Assembly: GCF_041380235.1 (NCBI RefSeq)
Contig: NZ_JBGIYY010000002.1
Location: 248,001-312,000 of the forward strand
Direction: 5' to 3'
DNA: 64,000 nucleotides
Source: Glaciecola sp041380235
Lineage (GTDB): Bacteria > Pseudomonadota > Gammaproteobacteria > Enterobacterales > Alteromonadaceae
Under the pieces are notes generated by a model. That model was given only the letters and a program-made list of their open reading frames with translations. It did not search any database and had not been told where the DNA came from. Every line of letters begins with the position of its first letter. Within the stretch, counting starts at the first letter, position 1. The translations under genes were made by a program, and so were the position numbers. Below, in pieces: positions 9,217 through 18,879 of the stretch.

Positions 9217-9777
9217 CTACCAGACTAGATCGTCTGGTATTTCGTAGTCAGCATACCAATCGTCATCCCCATCTGCTTGGCTACGATTGTCAACTGCACT
9301 GTCGGCAATGTAGATAACCGCCTCAGGCATGCGTGTTTGAATCTTGTCAGCCACTGGCAGGGGCACTAACTCATATTCATTTTCACGATATGAAACTACA
9401 GCTAGACGGGCTTGAGTTACATCCTTATATGTGCGTTGACTCACATATAGTCGCTTAACTACATTGTTATGCGTGAAGTTGAGCGCGACATCGCCATTAT
9501 TTTTAGGCTGCACATTGACCTTTATTAGGTTGATAACCTGTGCTTTTATATCTTTTTGTTGCGTCACTTCTCGGCGCTGCTCAGCAAGCTTTCGGTCTTT
9601 TTCTTGCTTTGCCGCTAATGCACGCTCAGCGGCTATTTTAGCCTCATTCTCGATAACCGTTTTTTTGTTTTTTTGCTTTGCTTTTACCTGTTTATGACGG
9701 TCTTTTTTTGCCTTTTGAGCTTGCTTTTTATCAGCTAAGCCAGCTTTTAAAAGTTGGTCTTGTAACGAGCCACTCAT
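9217..9777 (-). CDS. DUF2058 (YaiL-like) nucleic-acid-associated protein
   Basis: Cytosolic protein of the DUF2058/YaiL family, described in databases as a nucleoprotein or polynucleotide-associated protein without a proven activity. It starts SLQDQLLKAGLADKKQAQK, the family signature, followed by a highly charged Lys/Glu/Ala coiled-coil-like region to about residue 75. The C-terminal half is a beta-rich domain (FTHNNVVKRLYVSQ, YELVPLPVADKI) and ends with the acidic DDDWYADYEIPDDLVW. The length of 186 fits the family. It starts 5 bases after the topA stop, so it is probably in the same transcript. Confidence 0.87.
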   Translation of the reverse strand: MSGSLQDQLLKAGLADKKQAQKAKKDRHKQVKAKQKNKKTVIENEAKIAAERALAAKQEKDRKLAEQRREVTQQKDIKAQVINLIKVNVQPKNNGDVALNFTHNNVVKRLYVSQRTYKDVTQARLAVVSYRENEYELVPLPVADKIQTRMPEAVIYIADSAVDNRSQADGDDDWYADYEIPDDLVW

Positions 9778-9782
9778 ACTAT

Positions 9783-12428
9783 TTACTTCTTCTTTGCCGG
9801 TTTGCGTTTGTCATCCACGACCCACTTACCATTTTGATACCAAGCCGACCAACCTGTTGCTTTTTGCTTGTCGTCTTCCGTCATCACATATTGCTGCTTT
9901 GTTTTACGGCTATATCTAACAATGCTCGGGTGTCCATCAGGATCTGCTTTTGGCGCATCTGCTAAGTAATAAAACTTAGGCGAAATTCTGTCTCTAAACC
10001 TTGCTAGCTCTTCCACTAACGGCGCTCTTGTTTCTCGTGAGCGCGGAAAAGTTGAGGCTGCTAAGAATATACCGGATGCACCGTCTCTGAGCACAAAGTG
10101 GGCGTCTGAATTCACACACTGTAATTCAGGTATAAAGACCGGGTCTTCTTTCGGTGGCGCAGCTTCGCCATTTCTAAGTAACTTACGAGTGTTTTTACAC
10201 TCTTCATTAGTGCAACCAAAGTATTTGCCGAAGCGGCCATTTTTAAGCTCCATGTTACTTTGGCATTTATCGCACTCAATAATTGGACCATCATAGCCTT
10301 TGAGCTTGAAAGTGCCTTTTTCAATTTCATAGCCTGGGCAACTAGGCGTATTACCGCAAACATGCAGTTTGCGCTGCTCATCTACTAAATAACTGTCCAT
10401 TGCAGTGGCACATACCGGACAACGACGCTTGGCGCGCAATACTTCAGTCTCTAACTCATCTTCGTCAGAAACCTTTACTACTTCATCACCTGGGGTTAGG
10501 TTCATCGTTTGCGTACAGCGCTCTTTTGGCGGCAGATTGTAGCCAGAGCAGCCTAAAAACACACCCGAACTAGCAGTGCGAACATTCATATGCTTAGCAC
10601 ACTTAGGACAGTCGATTTCTATTGGTACCGCTAAGTTAGGCTGCATACCACCTTTTTCAGTGGGCATTTCGGCTTTTTCAAGCTGTTCAGAAAATTCACT
10701 GTAAAAATTATCTAATACTCGTTTCCATTCTAATTCGCCGTGTGCAATGTCATCTAAACGCTGCTCCATTTTAGCAGTGAAGTCAAAGCTGATAAGGTCG
10801 GCAAAATTACTGACCAAACGATCATTGACGATTTCACCCATTTTTTCAGCGTAAAAACGTTTCGCATCTAAACGCACATAGCCACGGTCTTGAATCGTAG
10901 AAATAATATTTGCATAGGTAGATGGCCTTCCAACACCGCGTTTTTCAAGCTCTTTTACTAACGAAGCTTCGTTAAATCTTGCTACTGGTTTAGTAAAATG
11001 TTGCTTCGGATCGAGCGCTTTTAGATTGAGTATGTCGCCCTGCTGCACGTTCGGCAACTCACCGTCATTGTCGTCTTTACGTTTAACTTGATTGAGCACT
11101 TCGGTCCAGCCAGCAAACATCAACACACGGCCTTTTACGGTAAGTTCGTAGTCTGCGGCGGCTACTTTCACTGTGGTCGCATCATATTTTGCATTGGTCA
11201 TTTGACATGCCACAAACTGGCGCCAAATCAACTCATAGAGTCGCTGTGCGTCTCTTTCCATCTCAGTAAGGCTAGGTGCCTTAACTTTCACGTTAGAGGG
11301 GCGTATGGCTTCATGAGCTTCTTGTGCGCCCTCTTTGCTTCCATATCTCAATGCATTTGCTGGTAAATATTTATCGCCAAATTCTTTTTGGATATATTCA
11401 CGACAGTTTTCTACCGCTTCGCCACTTAAATTAGTTGAATCGGTTCTCATGTAGGTAATGTGACCAGCTTCGTATAAGCGCTGAGCCATGGTCATGGTTT
11501 TTTTCACACCAAAACCTAAACGTGTACTGGCAGCTTGCTGTAGGGTCGAGGTAATAAACGGTGCAGAAGGTTTACTCTGAGTGGGTTTTGACTCTCGACT
11601 AACCACTTTATACTGGGCTTTCTCAAGTACAGTAACGGCGGCTTCAGCTTGCGCTTTACTCACCGGTTTAAAGGCTTCGCCATTATGCTTTTGTACCATC
11701 ATACGCAACGCTTCAGACTTAGCAGTGGTCAAGTCAGCGTGTACATCCCAGAACTCTTCTGGAACAAATGCTTTAATTTCTCGCTCTCGTTCGACAACAA
11801 GGCGCACAGCAACTGACTGCACACGCCCCGCAGACAGTCCTCTCGCGACTTTTTTCCACAGCAAAGGAGAAAGCATGAATCCGACAACGCGATCTAAAAA
11901 TCGTCTAGCTTGCTGCGCATTTACGCGCGCGATGTTTAGTTCAGATGGATGCGCAAACGCCTCTTTTATGGCTGTTTGCGTGATCTCGTTAAATACAACA
12001 CGCTGGAATTTTTTATCTTTACCCTTTAACAGCTCTTGCAAGTGCCAAGCAATCGCCTCTCCTTCTCTATCCAAATCCGTCGCGAGATAGATAGTGTCTG
12101 CATCTTTAGCAAGCTTCTTTAATTCACTGACGACTTTTTCTTTGCCCTGAAGAATTTGATAATGGGCCTGCCAATCTTGCTTAGGATCAACGCCCATGCG
12201 ATCAACGAGTTTGTCGTAGTCATATTGCTTTAGATATTGTTCTTTCTTTTTATCTGACCAAGTGTTGAGTTCTTTGGCCGGCTTTTTGCCCTCAATCTTT
12301 CCCAACGCTTTGGTGGGGAGGTCGCGCACATGGCCTACGCTCGATTTTACGATAAAATCTTTGCCTAGATATTTATTAATCGTTTTGGCTTTTGCTGGAG
12401 ACTCTACGATAACTAGTGATTTACCCAT
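9783..12428 (-). CDS. topA: DNA topoisomerase I (type IA)
   Basis: Relaxes negative supercoils. The Toprim domain is at the N-terminus (LVIVESPAKAKTINKYLG; acidic DLDREGEAIAWHL). The active-site tyrosine is Tyr326 in HITYMRTDSTN, close to Tyr319 in E. coli. Three C-terminal zinc ribbons are visible: CPKCAKHM with FLGC, CPVCATAM with CGNTPSC, and CDKCQSNM with FGC, followed by a further domain without cysteines ending in a Lys-rich tail. The length of 881 compares with 865 in E. coli. A DUF2058 gene follows 5 bases downstream. Confidence 0.97.
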   Translation of the reverse strand: MGKSLVIVESPAKAKTINKYLGKDFIVKSSVGHVRDLPTKALGKIEGKKPAKELNTWSDKKKEQYLKQYDYDKLVDRMGVDPKQDWQAHYQILQGKEKVVSELKKLAKDADTIYLATDLDREGEAIAWHLQELLKGKDKKFQRVVFNEITQTAIKEAFAHPSELNIARVNAQQARRFLDRVVGFMLSPLLWKKVARGLSAGRVQSVAVRLVVEREREIKAFVPEEFWDVHADLTTAKSEALRMMVQKHNGEAFKPVSKAQAEAAVTVLEKAQYKVVSRESKPTQSKPSAPFITSTLQQAASTRLGFGVKKTMTMAQRLYEAGHITYMRTDSTNLSGEAVENCREYIQKEFGDKYLPANALRYGSKEGAQEAHEAIRPSNVKVKAPSLTEMERDAQRLYELIWRQFVACQMTNAKYDATTVKVAAADYELTVKGRVLMFAGWTEVLNQVKRKDDNDGELPNVQQGDILNLKALDPKQHFTKPVARFNEASLVKELEKRGVGRPSTYANIISTIQDRGYVRLDAKRFYAEKMGEIVNDRLVSNFADLISFDFTAKMEQRLDDIAHGELEWKRVLDNFYSEFSEQLEKAEMPTEKGGMQPNLAVPIEIDCPKCAKHMNVRTASSGVFLGCSGYNLPPKERCTQTMNLTPGDEVVKVSDEDELETEVLRAKRRCPVCATAMDSYLVDEQRKLHVCGNTPSCPGYEIEKGTFKLKGYDGPIIECDKCQSNMELKNGRFGKYFGCTNEECKNTRKLLRNGEAAPPKEDPVFIPELQCVNSDAHFVLRDGASGIFLAASTFPRSRETRAPLVEELARFRDRISPKFYYLADAPKADPDGHPSIVRYSRKTKQQYVMTEDDKQKATGWSAWYQNGKWVVDDKRKPAKKK

Positions 12429-12746
12429 TAAATAAGAAAACCTTATAATTTATAGATGCTTATCATCTTTATTGTGCATCTGTTCTGACGGTGTGTGTTC
12501 GTATTCCTTTTTTAACATATATCTACAAAGTGAATAGAAAACAAGCTGTTATATATAATTATCTACATTGAACACCGTGAAGTCATTGTTTTTATTAATG
12601 TTTTCTTGGCTTCACTATTGGCAAATAAAAAATACTCCGTATAATCTTGCCTAAATTCTACGCTCTAGATACTTACTGCATACGCACTTAATACCCAAAC
12701 TAGAGCAAATACATGCGCGAACAATTTGCGCCTCGGAGAGTACGTG
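12429..12746. other. topA-astB divergent intergenic region
   Basis: A/T-rich 318-base spacer between divergent topA and astB. It contains the astB promoter candidate at 12618-12645 and no credible small gene. No obvious hairpin terminator or repeat is visible. Confidence 0.5.
12618..12645 (+). promoter_or_regulatory. Sigma70-type promoter upstream of astB
   Basis: TTGGCA and a consensus TATAAT are separated by 16 bases, about 100 bases before the astB start. It is the best match to the consensus in this intergenic region. Confidence 0.6.
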
Positions 12747-14087
12747 ATGAAAACAGTAGAAGCAAATTTTGATGGGTTAGTTGGTCCGACCCATAACTAT
12801 GCGGGTCTCTCATATGGCAATATTGCGTCTAAATCAAACGCCAATGCATTCAGCAATCCTAAACAAGCCGCACTTCAAGGTTTAGATAAAATGAAAGCAC
12901 TGTCTGACATGGGCATGATGCAAGGTATATTGGCACCTCAGGAACGTCCTGATATTTATGCCTTAAGACGCTTGGGCTTCACAGGGAGTGATGACGCTGT
13001 CATGCAGTCGGCCTATAAACAGGCTCCGCACATTTATTTAGCATGTTGCTCAGCTTCTAGCATGTGGACGGCAAACGCGGCGACAGTCTCTCCAAGCGCA
13101 GACACAGGCGACCAGCGCGTGCATTTCACACCGGCCAACTTGACAAATAAATTTCATCGGTCATTGGAGCCTGAAATCACTGGTAATATCCTTAAAGCCA
13201 TTTTCAATGATCAGAATCACTTTGCTCATCATCTTCACTTACCTGATAACGACCATTTTGGGGACGAAGGTGCGGCCAATCATACGCGTCTATGCGCTGA
13301 TTATGCCGAAGCGGGTGTAGAGTTATTTGTATATGGCAAACATGCATTTGATGACAGTCAGCCAAAACCGACTAGGTATCCCGCGCGGCAAACCATTGAA
13401 GCGAGTCAAGCTGTCGCTCGACTGCATCAGCTAGCCGCCAATAAAACAGTGTTTGCTCAACAAAACCCTGAAGTAATAGATGCAGGAGTATTTCATAACG
13501 ACGTAATTGCTGTGGGAAATCGCAATGTCTTGTTTTATCACCAAGACGCTTTTTTAAATACAGAGCTGCTTAAGCAACAAATTCGCTCAGGTTTAGGTGA
13601 TGTAGACTTTTATTTTGTTGAAGTTCCCAGCGCGCGCGTTAGCGTCCAAGAAGCGATTAAAACTTATCTATTCAACACTCAACTAATTACCCTGCCAGAC
13701 GGCGCTATGGTGATTATTGCCCCCATGGAATGCAAACAGAGTGATGCGGTGAATGATTATTTACAATATCTAGTATCTACCAACAATCCGATCACCGCGG
13801 TGCACTTTTTTGATGTTAAACAAAGTATGCAAAATGGCGGCGGTCCAGCATGTTTAAGATTAAGAGTCGTACTTAATGAGGCAGAGCAAAAAGTGGTTAA
13901 TCCTGAAACCATTATGAATGATGCAAAGTTTGCGCAACTGCAAGGATGGGTGAATAAACACTACCGAGATCGCTTAGACCTGGCCGACATGATGGATCCC
14001 CAGCTACTAATAGAATCTAGAACTGCATTAGACGAACTTACTCAACTTTTGGCCTTGGGTTCGGTGTACCCGTTTCAACGAAATTAG
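12747..14087 (+). CDS. astB: N-succinylarginine dihydrolase
   Basis: Second step of the arginine succinyltransferase (AST) pathway: N2-succinylarginine to N2-succinylornithine, CO2 and ammonia. I take the ATG at 12747, six bases after CGGAGAG, giving MKTVEANFDGLVGPTHNYAG, aligned with the E. coli N-terminus; a TTG at 12726 is less likely. The catalytic Cys369 is in NGGGPACLRLRVV (E. coli Cys365), and GDEGAANHTRL and QNPEVIDAGVFHNDVIAV carry the Glu and His of the active site. With 446 residues it is full length. No other ast gene is in the window, so the pathway is not clustered here. Confidence 0.96.
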   Translation: MKTVEANFDGLVGPTHNYAGLSYGNIASKSNANAFSNPKQAALQGLDKMKALSDMGMMQGILAPQERPDIYALRRLGFTGSDDAVMQSAYKQAPHIYLACCSASSMWTANAATVSPSADTGDQRVHFTPANLTNKFHRSLEPEITGNILKAIFNDQNHFAHHLHLPDNDHFGDEGAANHTRLCADYAEAGVELFVYGKHAFDDSQPKPTRYPARQTIEASQAVARLHQLAANKTVFAQQNPEVIDAGVFHNDVIAVGNRNVLFYHQDAFLNTELLKQQIRSGLGDVDFYFVEVPSARVSVQEAIKTYLFNTQLITLPDGAMVIIAPMECKQSDAVNDYLQYLVSTNNPITAVHFFDVKQSMQNGGGPACLRLRVVLNEAEQKVVNPETIMNDAKFAQLQGWVNKHYRDRLDLADMMDPQLLIESRTALDELTQLLALGSVYPFQRN

Positions 14088-14122
14088 ATACACAAGCTTA
14101 CTTTTTATATGTAGCTAACATA

Positions 14123-14148
14123 AAAAACCCGCCAATGAGCGGGTTTTT
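14123..14148. terminator. Bidirectional terminator after astB
   Basis: AAAAACCCGC pairs with GCGGGTTTTT over a 6-base loop, between the convergent astB and the Ig-like lipoprotein gene. It can serve both strands. Confidence 0.85.
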
Positions 14149-14167
14149 ATTGAACCTTGAACAAAGT

Positions 14168-16360
14168 TTAAAGCGTGTTAGAACAATCCGTCGAGCTACC
14201 AAATGGATTGGCAGGCGGTGGCGATGTTTCTTCCGTTAAATCATCACTTGCAACGCCCAGTTGATAAAGCTGCTGCTCCGAGGATTCGGTTCCAGATGAC
14301 TGGCCTGACAAACTGATCACATTGGCAACCCATGGTCCAAATTGACGAGCATAGCGAAGGTCAAAAGAAGCCTGCCCATTTTCATCAGTGCGTGCAACGC
14401 CATTTCTAAAGTTAATACTTACCACGTTACCTGGGGTTAACTGACCATCGTTGTTAAAATCTTCGCCCGCATCTAGTCTGCCGTTACCGTTGGTATCTTC
14501 GTTAGCGCATACTGCCTGAATTACTGCTTGATATACCCTAGCATCCTGATTCCAGACCCAAAATCCTTTTGTGTAGGCTGGTCCGATAGGTGGAGTAGAC
14601 GTTGCAGTCAGCGCCGCATTAGCGATAGGACGGCCTGCTGCATCAGTTACAAAGACTGCAAACTCTTTTCGATATGTCGCAGAGTCCGGGGCTTCAATTT
14701 CATTGCCCGTTCCGATCGAAATATCAAATGCTCTATCACCCACCGTCAAGCTTGTAATTGAGGTAACACCATCACTCTCTGCTTCTATCGTAACACCATC
14801 AATTGAACTGACCGCATTTGAGCTGTAAACCGTTGACGCTATGCCGTTACTATCGGTAATAGCAGTATTTGGTGAAATGCTGCCGCCAGTCGAATCGGCA
14901 AACAAACGGAAGTTAACCGCTTTGCCTTTGACTAGGTTACCATCAGCGTCTCGTACTACTGCGGTAATCGTAGCCGTCTGTCCTTCTGGCCCAATTATAT
15001 CTGGGGTTGCATCAACAAACACACTGTTTACAGTGGTTGCCACAAACTCTAAGGTTGCTCGCGCAGTCACTTCTGCACCGCTACCGTCAGCGCCCACCGC
15101 TGAAATAGATGCCGGTCCAGCAAATGCTGAGCGGATATCCACGTTAGCAAAACCTTGAGCATCAGTGACTGCAGTGTTTACCGCATTGCCACCTACGCTG
15201 ATACTGCCCCGTGAAGTTGTTACTGTTACCGTGCCGTTTACAAAAGGTTGGTTATTTCTAAACCAGCGCAAACGAAGTGGCTGCTCTTGATTTAGCGCCA
15301 AACCTTCGCTCGGAAGCGCATCAAAGCTGAAGTCATCTTGTTGGACATTAAGCGAAAAGCTTGAAGAAGTATTTAAAGCGGTCGCAGTAATTGTTGACAC
15401 GCCTGATTCGGTTGCCGTGAAATTAACGCTAATTTGTCCATTTGCGTTAGTTACTGGTGCGGTGTTGTCTAAACTTCCTTTATCGGCAACAAGGTTTATT
15501 GCCTGTCCACCGATCCCATTTCCGTCGGAATCTGATAAAACCAAGGTGATAGGCGCGGAATCGTTCAAAATAATCGAGGACGCTCCATTGATATTCACTT
15601 CAGTGCCAACCACGTTAATCACAATAGATTCGTTCAATGCACCCGAACTCGAGCTAATCGTAATTGTTCTATTTTCTGGATTATTACTGGTTGTTAATAA
15701 AGCCCGTGCCGTACCGTCATCTCCCGATACACTGTTAACCACCGTAATAGATGCGTTTTGATCGGCAGAAAATGAAATTGGGATACCCGCGAGCAGTATA
15801 TTTTGTGCGCTTTTAACAACCGCAATTAGCTCTATCTGCTCTGACCCACTAGACGCTAATTGCGTTGAACTCGCAAATAAATCCAATGTCGCTGGTACTT
15901 GTTGCTGTACGCCCGAAGATTCAAAACCAAGACTCAAACTGGGTCCTTCAAAGACACTCGCAGTTACTGCTCCACTGCCTGACAGTGTGCTGACAAATAA
16001 ATTAATTTGTGCAACACCGTTTGCATTGGTAAGCGCCGTACCTGCATCATTGCTGAAGGTGGCAAGACCAGCCTGATTAAAAACAAAAGACACCAATTCA
16101 CCCACTACGGCCGTACCATCTGGATTTTCCAGTGTGACCGAAAAGGTTAATGGAGCGCCTTCTGCAACCAACGTTGCGGCAACACCAGCGCTATCGGTTA
16201 ATGACCCTGTCATTGTGACAACAGGGCCTGCAGGCGTTGTTGGATCAGGAGTGATGGGTGCTCCGGGGGTATCTTCACGTTGTAAAGAACCACCGCCACC
16301 ACAAGCGGCGATAAGCCATGTGAGGGTTACTAGCCAAAATATGCGTGTTACCTGTTTCAT
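14168..16360 (-). CDS. Large lipoprotein with bacterial Ig-like (Big-1/invasin type) repeats
   Basis: Predicted outer-membrane or surface lipoprotein. The signal peptide ends in a lipobox LIAAC with Cys20 followed by a GGGGS tether. The body is a series of Ig-like modules with recurring features: DSDGNGIGGQAINLVAD, TNANGQISVNFTATESG, and TDAQGFANVDIRS, the ANG/DG turn plus beta-strands typical of Big-1 domains, roughly five to six copies. Near the C-terminus an EF-hand-like DTNGNGRLDAGEDFNNDGQL (about residues 620-640) probably binds calcium. A role in adhesion or surface structure is likely by family, but nothing here shows the ligand. Confidence 0.8.
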   Translation of the reverse strand: MKQVTRIFWLVTLTWLIAACGGGGSLQREDTPGAPITPDPTTPAGPVVTMTGSLTDSAGVAATLVAEGAPLTFSVTLENPDGTAVVGELVSFVFNQAGLATFSNDAGTALTNANGVAQINLFVSTLSGSGAVTASVFEGPSLSLGFESSGVQQQVPATLDLFASSTQLASSGSEQIELIAVVKSAQNILLAGIPISFSADQNASITVVNSVSGDDGTARALLTTSNNPENRTITISSSSGALNESIVINVVGTEVNINGASSIILNDSAPITLVLSDSDGNGIGGQAINLVADKGSLDNTAPVTNANGQISVNFTATESGVSTITATALNTSSSFSLNVQQDDFSFDALPSEGLALNQEQPLRLRWFRNNQPFVNGTVTVTTSRGSISVGGNAVNTAVTDAQGFANVDIRSAFAGPASISAVGADGSGAEVTARATLEFVATTVNSVFVDATPDIIGPEGQTATITAVVRDADGNLVKGKAVNFRLFADSTGGSISPNTAITDSNGIASTVYSSNAVSSIDGVTIEAESDGVTSITSLTVGDRAFDISIGTGNEIEAPDSATYRKEFAVFVTDAAGRPIANAALTATSTPPIGPAYTKGFWVWNQDARVYQAVIQAVCANEDTNGNGRLDAGEDFNNDGQLTPGNVVSINFRNGVARTDENGQASFDLRYARQFGPWVANVISLSGQSSGTESSEQQLYQLGVASDDLTEETSPPPANPFGSSTDCSNTL

Positions 16361-16503
16361 GTTGCTACCTTGTCTTTAATAGTTGACCGTGCTGCGGTTA
16401 AGCGACGCTGACATTTGAAAATAAAAATCGGTTTAGCTTTTGCTTCAGAATTGCTAGTCTCTACTACCTGAGACCCACAACCAGAGCTGTAAAACGTCTT
16501 CTT

Positions 16504-17847
16504 ATGTCGCAGGACAAACAAAAAACGCATTTAACCTTAAAAATTGTTATCGGCATGATTACCGGAATCGTTATAGGTGCTTTACTACAAATCTCATTTG
16601 ATGATAGCGGAGATCGCGTAATCAATGTATTTGGAATGGCTTTTTCTACGTATGGTTTTTTTGTCGATGGTATATTTAACATCGGTGGAACGATTTTTAT
16701 AAACAGCCTGAAAATGCTGGTAGTGCCGCTGGTATTCGTGTCTTTGGTATGCGGAGTCAGCAGTTTATCTGATCCTTCAAAGCTAGGTCGACTTGGATCA
16801 AAGTCTGTTGGTTTATACGTTATGACCACCTTTATAGCTGTCACCTTTGCACTAATCATGGCACTCTTAATAAAACCAGGCGAAGGCTTTGTGATTGAAA
16901 CTGAAGCCATCTTTGTGCCAACTCAAGAGCATGGCTTTGCCCAAGTTATTATCGATATGTTTCCATCTAATCCAATCAATGCAATGGCCGAAGGCAACAT
17001 GCTACAAATCATTGTGTTTGCGGTGCTTGTCGGGATCGCGATGGCAAAATGCGGTGAGACCGGCGTGAAAGTCCAAAAAGCCTTTGAAATGATTAATGAT
17101 GTGATCATGAAAATCGTGTTAATCATCATGGAATTAGCGCCCTATGGCGTGTTCTTCTTGATGGCGAGTTTAGCGGCTACTACCGAGTTAAGTGCCTTCA
17201 GCAATATATTGGCTTACTTCTTTTTAGTATTTTTCTTACTGATTGCCCACGCCCTGATTGTGTACCCCACTATGCTGATAGTGCTAGCACGTTTAAACCC
17301 CTTAACCCTGTTACTAAAAATGAAAGATACCGCGATTTTCGCTTTTAGTTCGTCTAGCAGTAGCGCAACGCTGCCAATCACCTTGGCCACTGCACAAAAG
17401 AAACTGGGTGTCGACCGAAGCGTCGCTTCGTTCACCATACCACTGGGCGCAACCATTAATATGGACGGTACCGCCATCATGCAAGGAGTCGCCACCGTGT
17501 TCATTGCCCAAGTGTATGGCGTCGATCTTTCTATTGCCGATTTATTAATGGTTGTGCTTACCGCTACGCTTGCATCAATTGGCACCGCCGGCGTGCCTGG
17601 CGTAGGCTTGATCATGCTGGCAATGGTTCTTCAACAAGTAAATTTGCCGGTTGAAGGGATAGCCCTAATCATCGGTATAGACCGATTGTTAGATATGACG
17701 CGAACCGTCGTAAATGTTACCGGTGATTGCACGGTAGCTACCATTGTGGCGAAGTCTGAAGGTGTGTTAAATGAAGCTATATACAATACAGACCCTTTTT
17801 CAGATGAAATGATAGAAGCATCCAAAGTAGAGATGCACAGAACCTAG
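16504..17847 (+). CDS. Dicarboxylate/amino acid:cation symporter (DAACS family)
   Basis: Inner-membrane sodium- or proton-coupled symporter of the GltP/DctA family. Family motifs appear in order: GGTIFINSLKMLVVPLVF in the third membrane segment, SSSSSATLPITL (serine-rich hairpin), NMDGTAIMQGVATVFIAQ (helix 7), GTAGVPGVGLIMLAMVL (hairpin 2) and DRLLDMTRTVVNVTGD (helix 8). The length of 447 is typical. Substrate (glutamate, aspartate or C4-dicarboxylate) is not resolved. An imperfect hairpin at 17849-17883 follows the stop but has no T-run. Confidence 0.93.
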   Translation: MSQDKQKTHLTLKIVIGMITGIVIGALLQISFDDSGDRVINVFGMAFSTYGFFVDGIFNIGGTIFINSLKMLVVPLVFVSLVCGVSSLSDPSKLGRLGSKSVGLYVMTTFIAVTFALIMALLIKPGEGFVIETEAIFVPTQEHGFAQVIIDMFPSNPINAMAEGNMLQIIVFAVLVGIAMAKCGETGVKVQKAFEMINDVIMKIVLIIMELAPYGVFFLMASLAATTELSAFSNILAYFFLVFFLLIAHALIVYPTMLIVLARLNPLTLLLKMKDTAIFAFSSSSSSATLPITLATAQKKLGVDRSVASFTIPLGATINMDGTAIMQGVATVFIAQVYGVDLSIADLLMVVLTATLASIGTAGVPGVGLIMLAMVLQQVNLPVEGIALIIGIDRLLDMTRTVVNVTGDCTVATIVAKSEGVLNEAIYNTDPFSDEMIEASKVEMHRT

Positions 17848-17921
17848 CAGCGGTCTCATTTAGACAGCTCAGCGAGAACCGCTTATTGAGCCCTTATCAT
17901 GTGCGCTTCGGCGATTAGCAT

Positions 17922-18665
17922 TTAGCCTTGGCTCTGCGCGAGTTGAATATCTACATTGACTGTTTGCACGTTGCATATAAATCGATAGGCAGAGATGCCG
18001 TTGATGGATTGCGTGTTATAGCCAGGGTAACTTGCGGTAATGGTATAGGTACCGGCTCTCTCATCAGCCCCTCTGAAGCGGTTATTACTGCAAGATTCAA
18101 GTTGTTCAGTATAATCACCGTCTTCAAGCGTCACAGTGGCGTCACATACATTTGCATCGGGGTTTCCAGCCAATGACAAATTCACGGAAATGGCTGGAAT
18201 CACTACCGCAAGGCATATAGACTGCGAACCTAAACGCATATCAGACACTGTATGCAGTGCCTCATCATCTGCAACACTGCGGCTTACATCTACTCTAATC
18301 AAGGTCGGGTAACCAAACTCAGGGTGATAAGCTATTTCGTAATCTTCTGCCATCGCAATGGCTTGTTCTGCTATGACGAATAAATTCGCTACCGTCGCTT
18401 GGTCAAAGATAAAATGATCGGGAGATTTAAAGTCGTCTTGACCGTTGCTCACCTGACGCAGCGCGGTTTGTACGCGCTCTTGCTCAACATACACTCGATA
18501 TGAGCCAGAGTCTGGACTAAACGCAGAGTGTTGATTATCCATTTCATATCTAGATTCATTCAAGGCCTCCCATTTTGCGCGATTTTCAAATAAGGTATCG
18601 ATATCGTTAGTATCGCTGTCGTTGCATGCAGACAAAAAGCCCACACTGAGTGCCGCTAAACACAA
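17922..18665 (-). CDS. DUF6174-type lipoprotein, start region interrupted by a stop codon
   Basis: The mature part resembles DUF6174 proteins: RYEMDNQ, a basic/acidic stretch with RVYVEQERV, then ADQ-type helix FVIAEQAIAMAED and the hallmark YHPEFGYPTLIRVDVS. A C-terminal domain with Cys pairs follows (SICLAVVIPAISV, ANVCDATVTLEDG). The lipobox is LSAC. The open frame starts with TTG at 18665, giving an unusually short signal without positive charge and no ribosome site. An ATG at 18702-18704 with AGGA upstream lies in the same frame but is separated by a TAA at 18678-18680. The gene may be inactivated, or the stop may be a sequence error. Confidence 0.6.
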   Translation of the reverse strand: MCLAALSVGFLSACNDSDTNDIDTLFENRAKWEALNESRYEMDNQHSAFSPDSGSYRVYVEQERVQTALRQVSNGQDDFKSPDHFIFDQATVANLFVIAEQAIAMAEDYEIAYHPEFGYPTLIRVDVSRSVADDEALHTVSDMRLGSQSICLAVVIPAISVNLSLAGNPDANVCDATVTLEDGDYTEQLESCSNNRFRGADERAGTYTITASYPGYNTQSINGISAYRFICNVQTVNVDIQLAQSQG

Positions 18666-18879
18666 GAGGCCAAAAGTTTATGATTCTATTTTCACCGAAT
18701 ACATACCGTTTTCCTATTCAAAATATGCGCTTAAATGGAAATGTTTAACTAGCACTAACAAGCCCTTACCAACATAAGATTATGTCCGCTTATTCACTTT
18801 TAGCAAGATGAATTTTGATCCAAAATGTTACTTTGACGTTTCTCTGTGCAATGATAATAGATGAATAAAACGTTTCAGT

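Noticed and set aside
17849..17883. Hairpin after the DAACS symporter as a terminator
   Set aside because: Imperfect stem with a bulge, long loop and no T-run.
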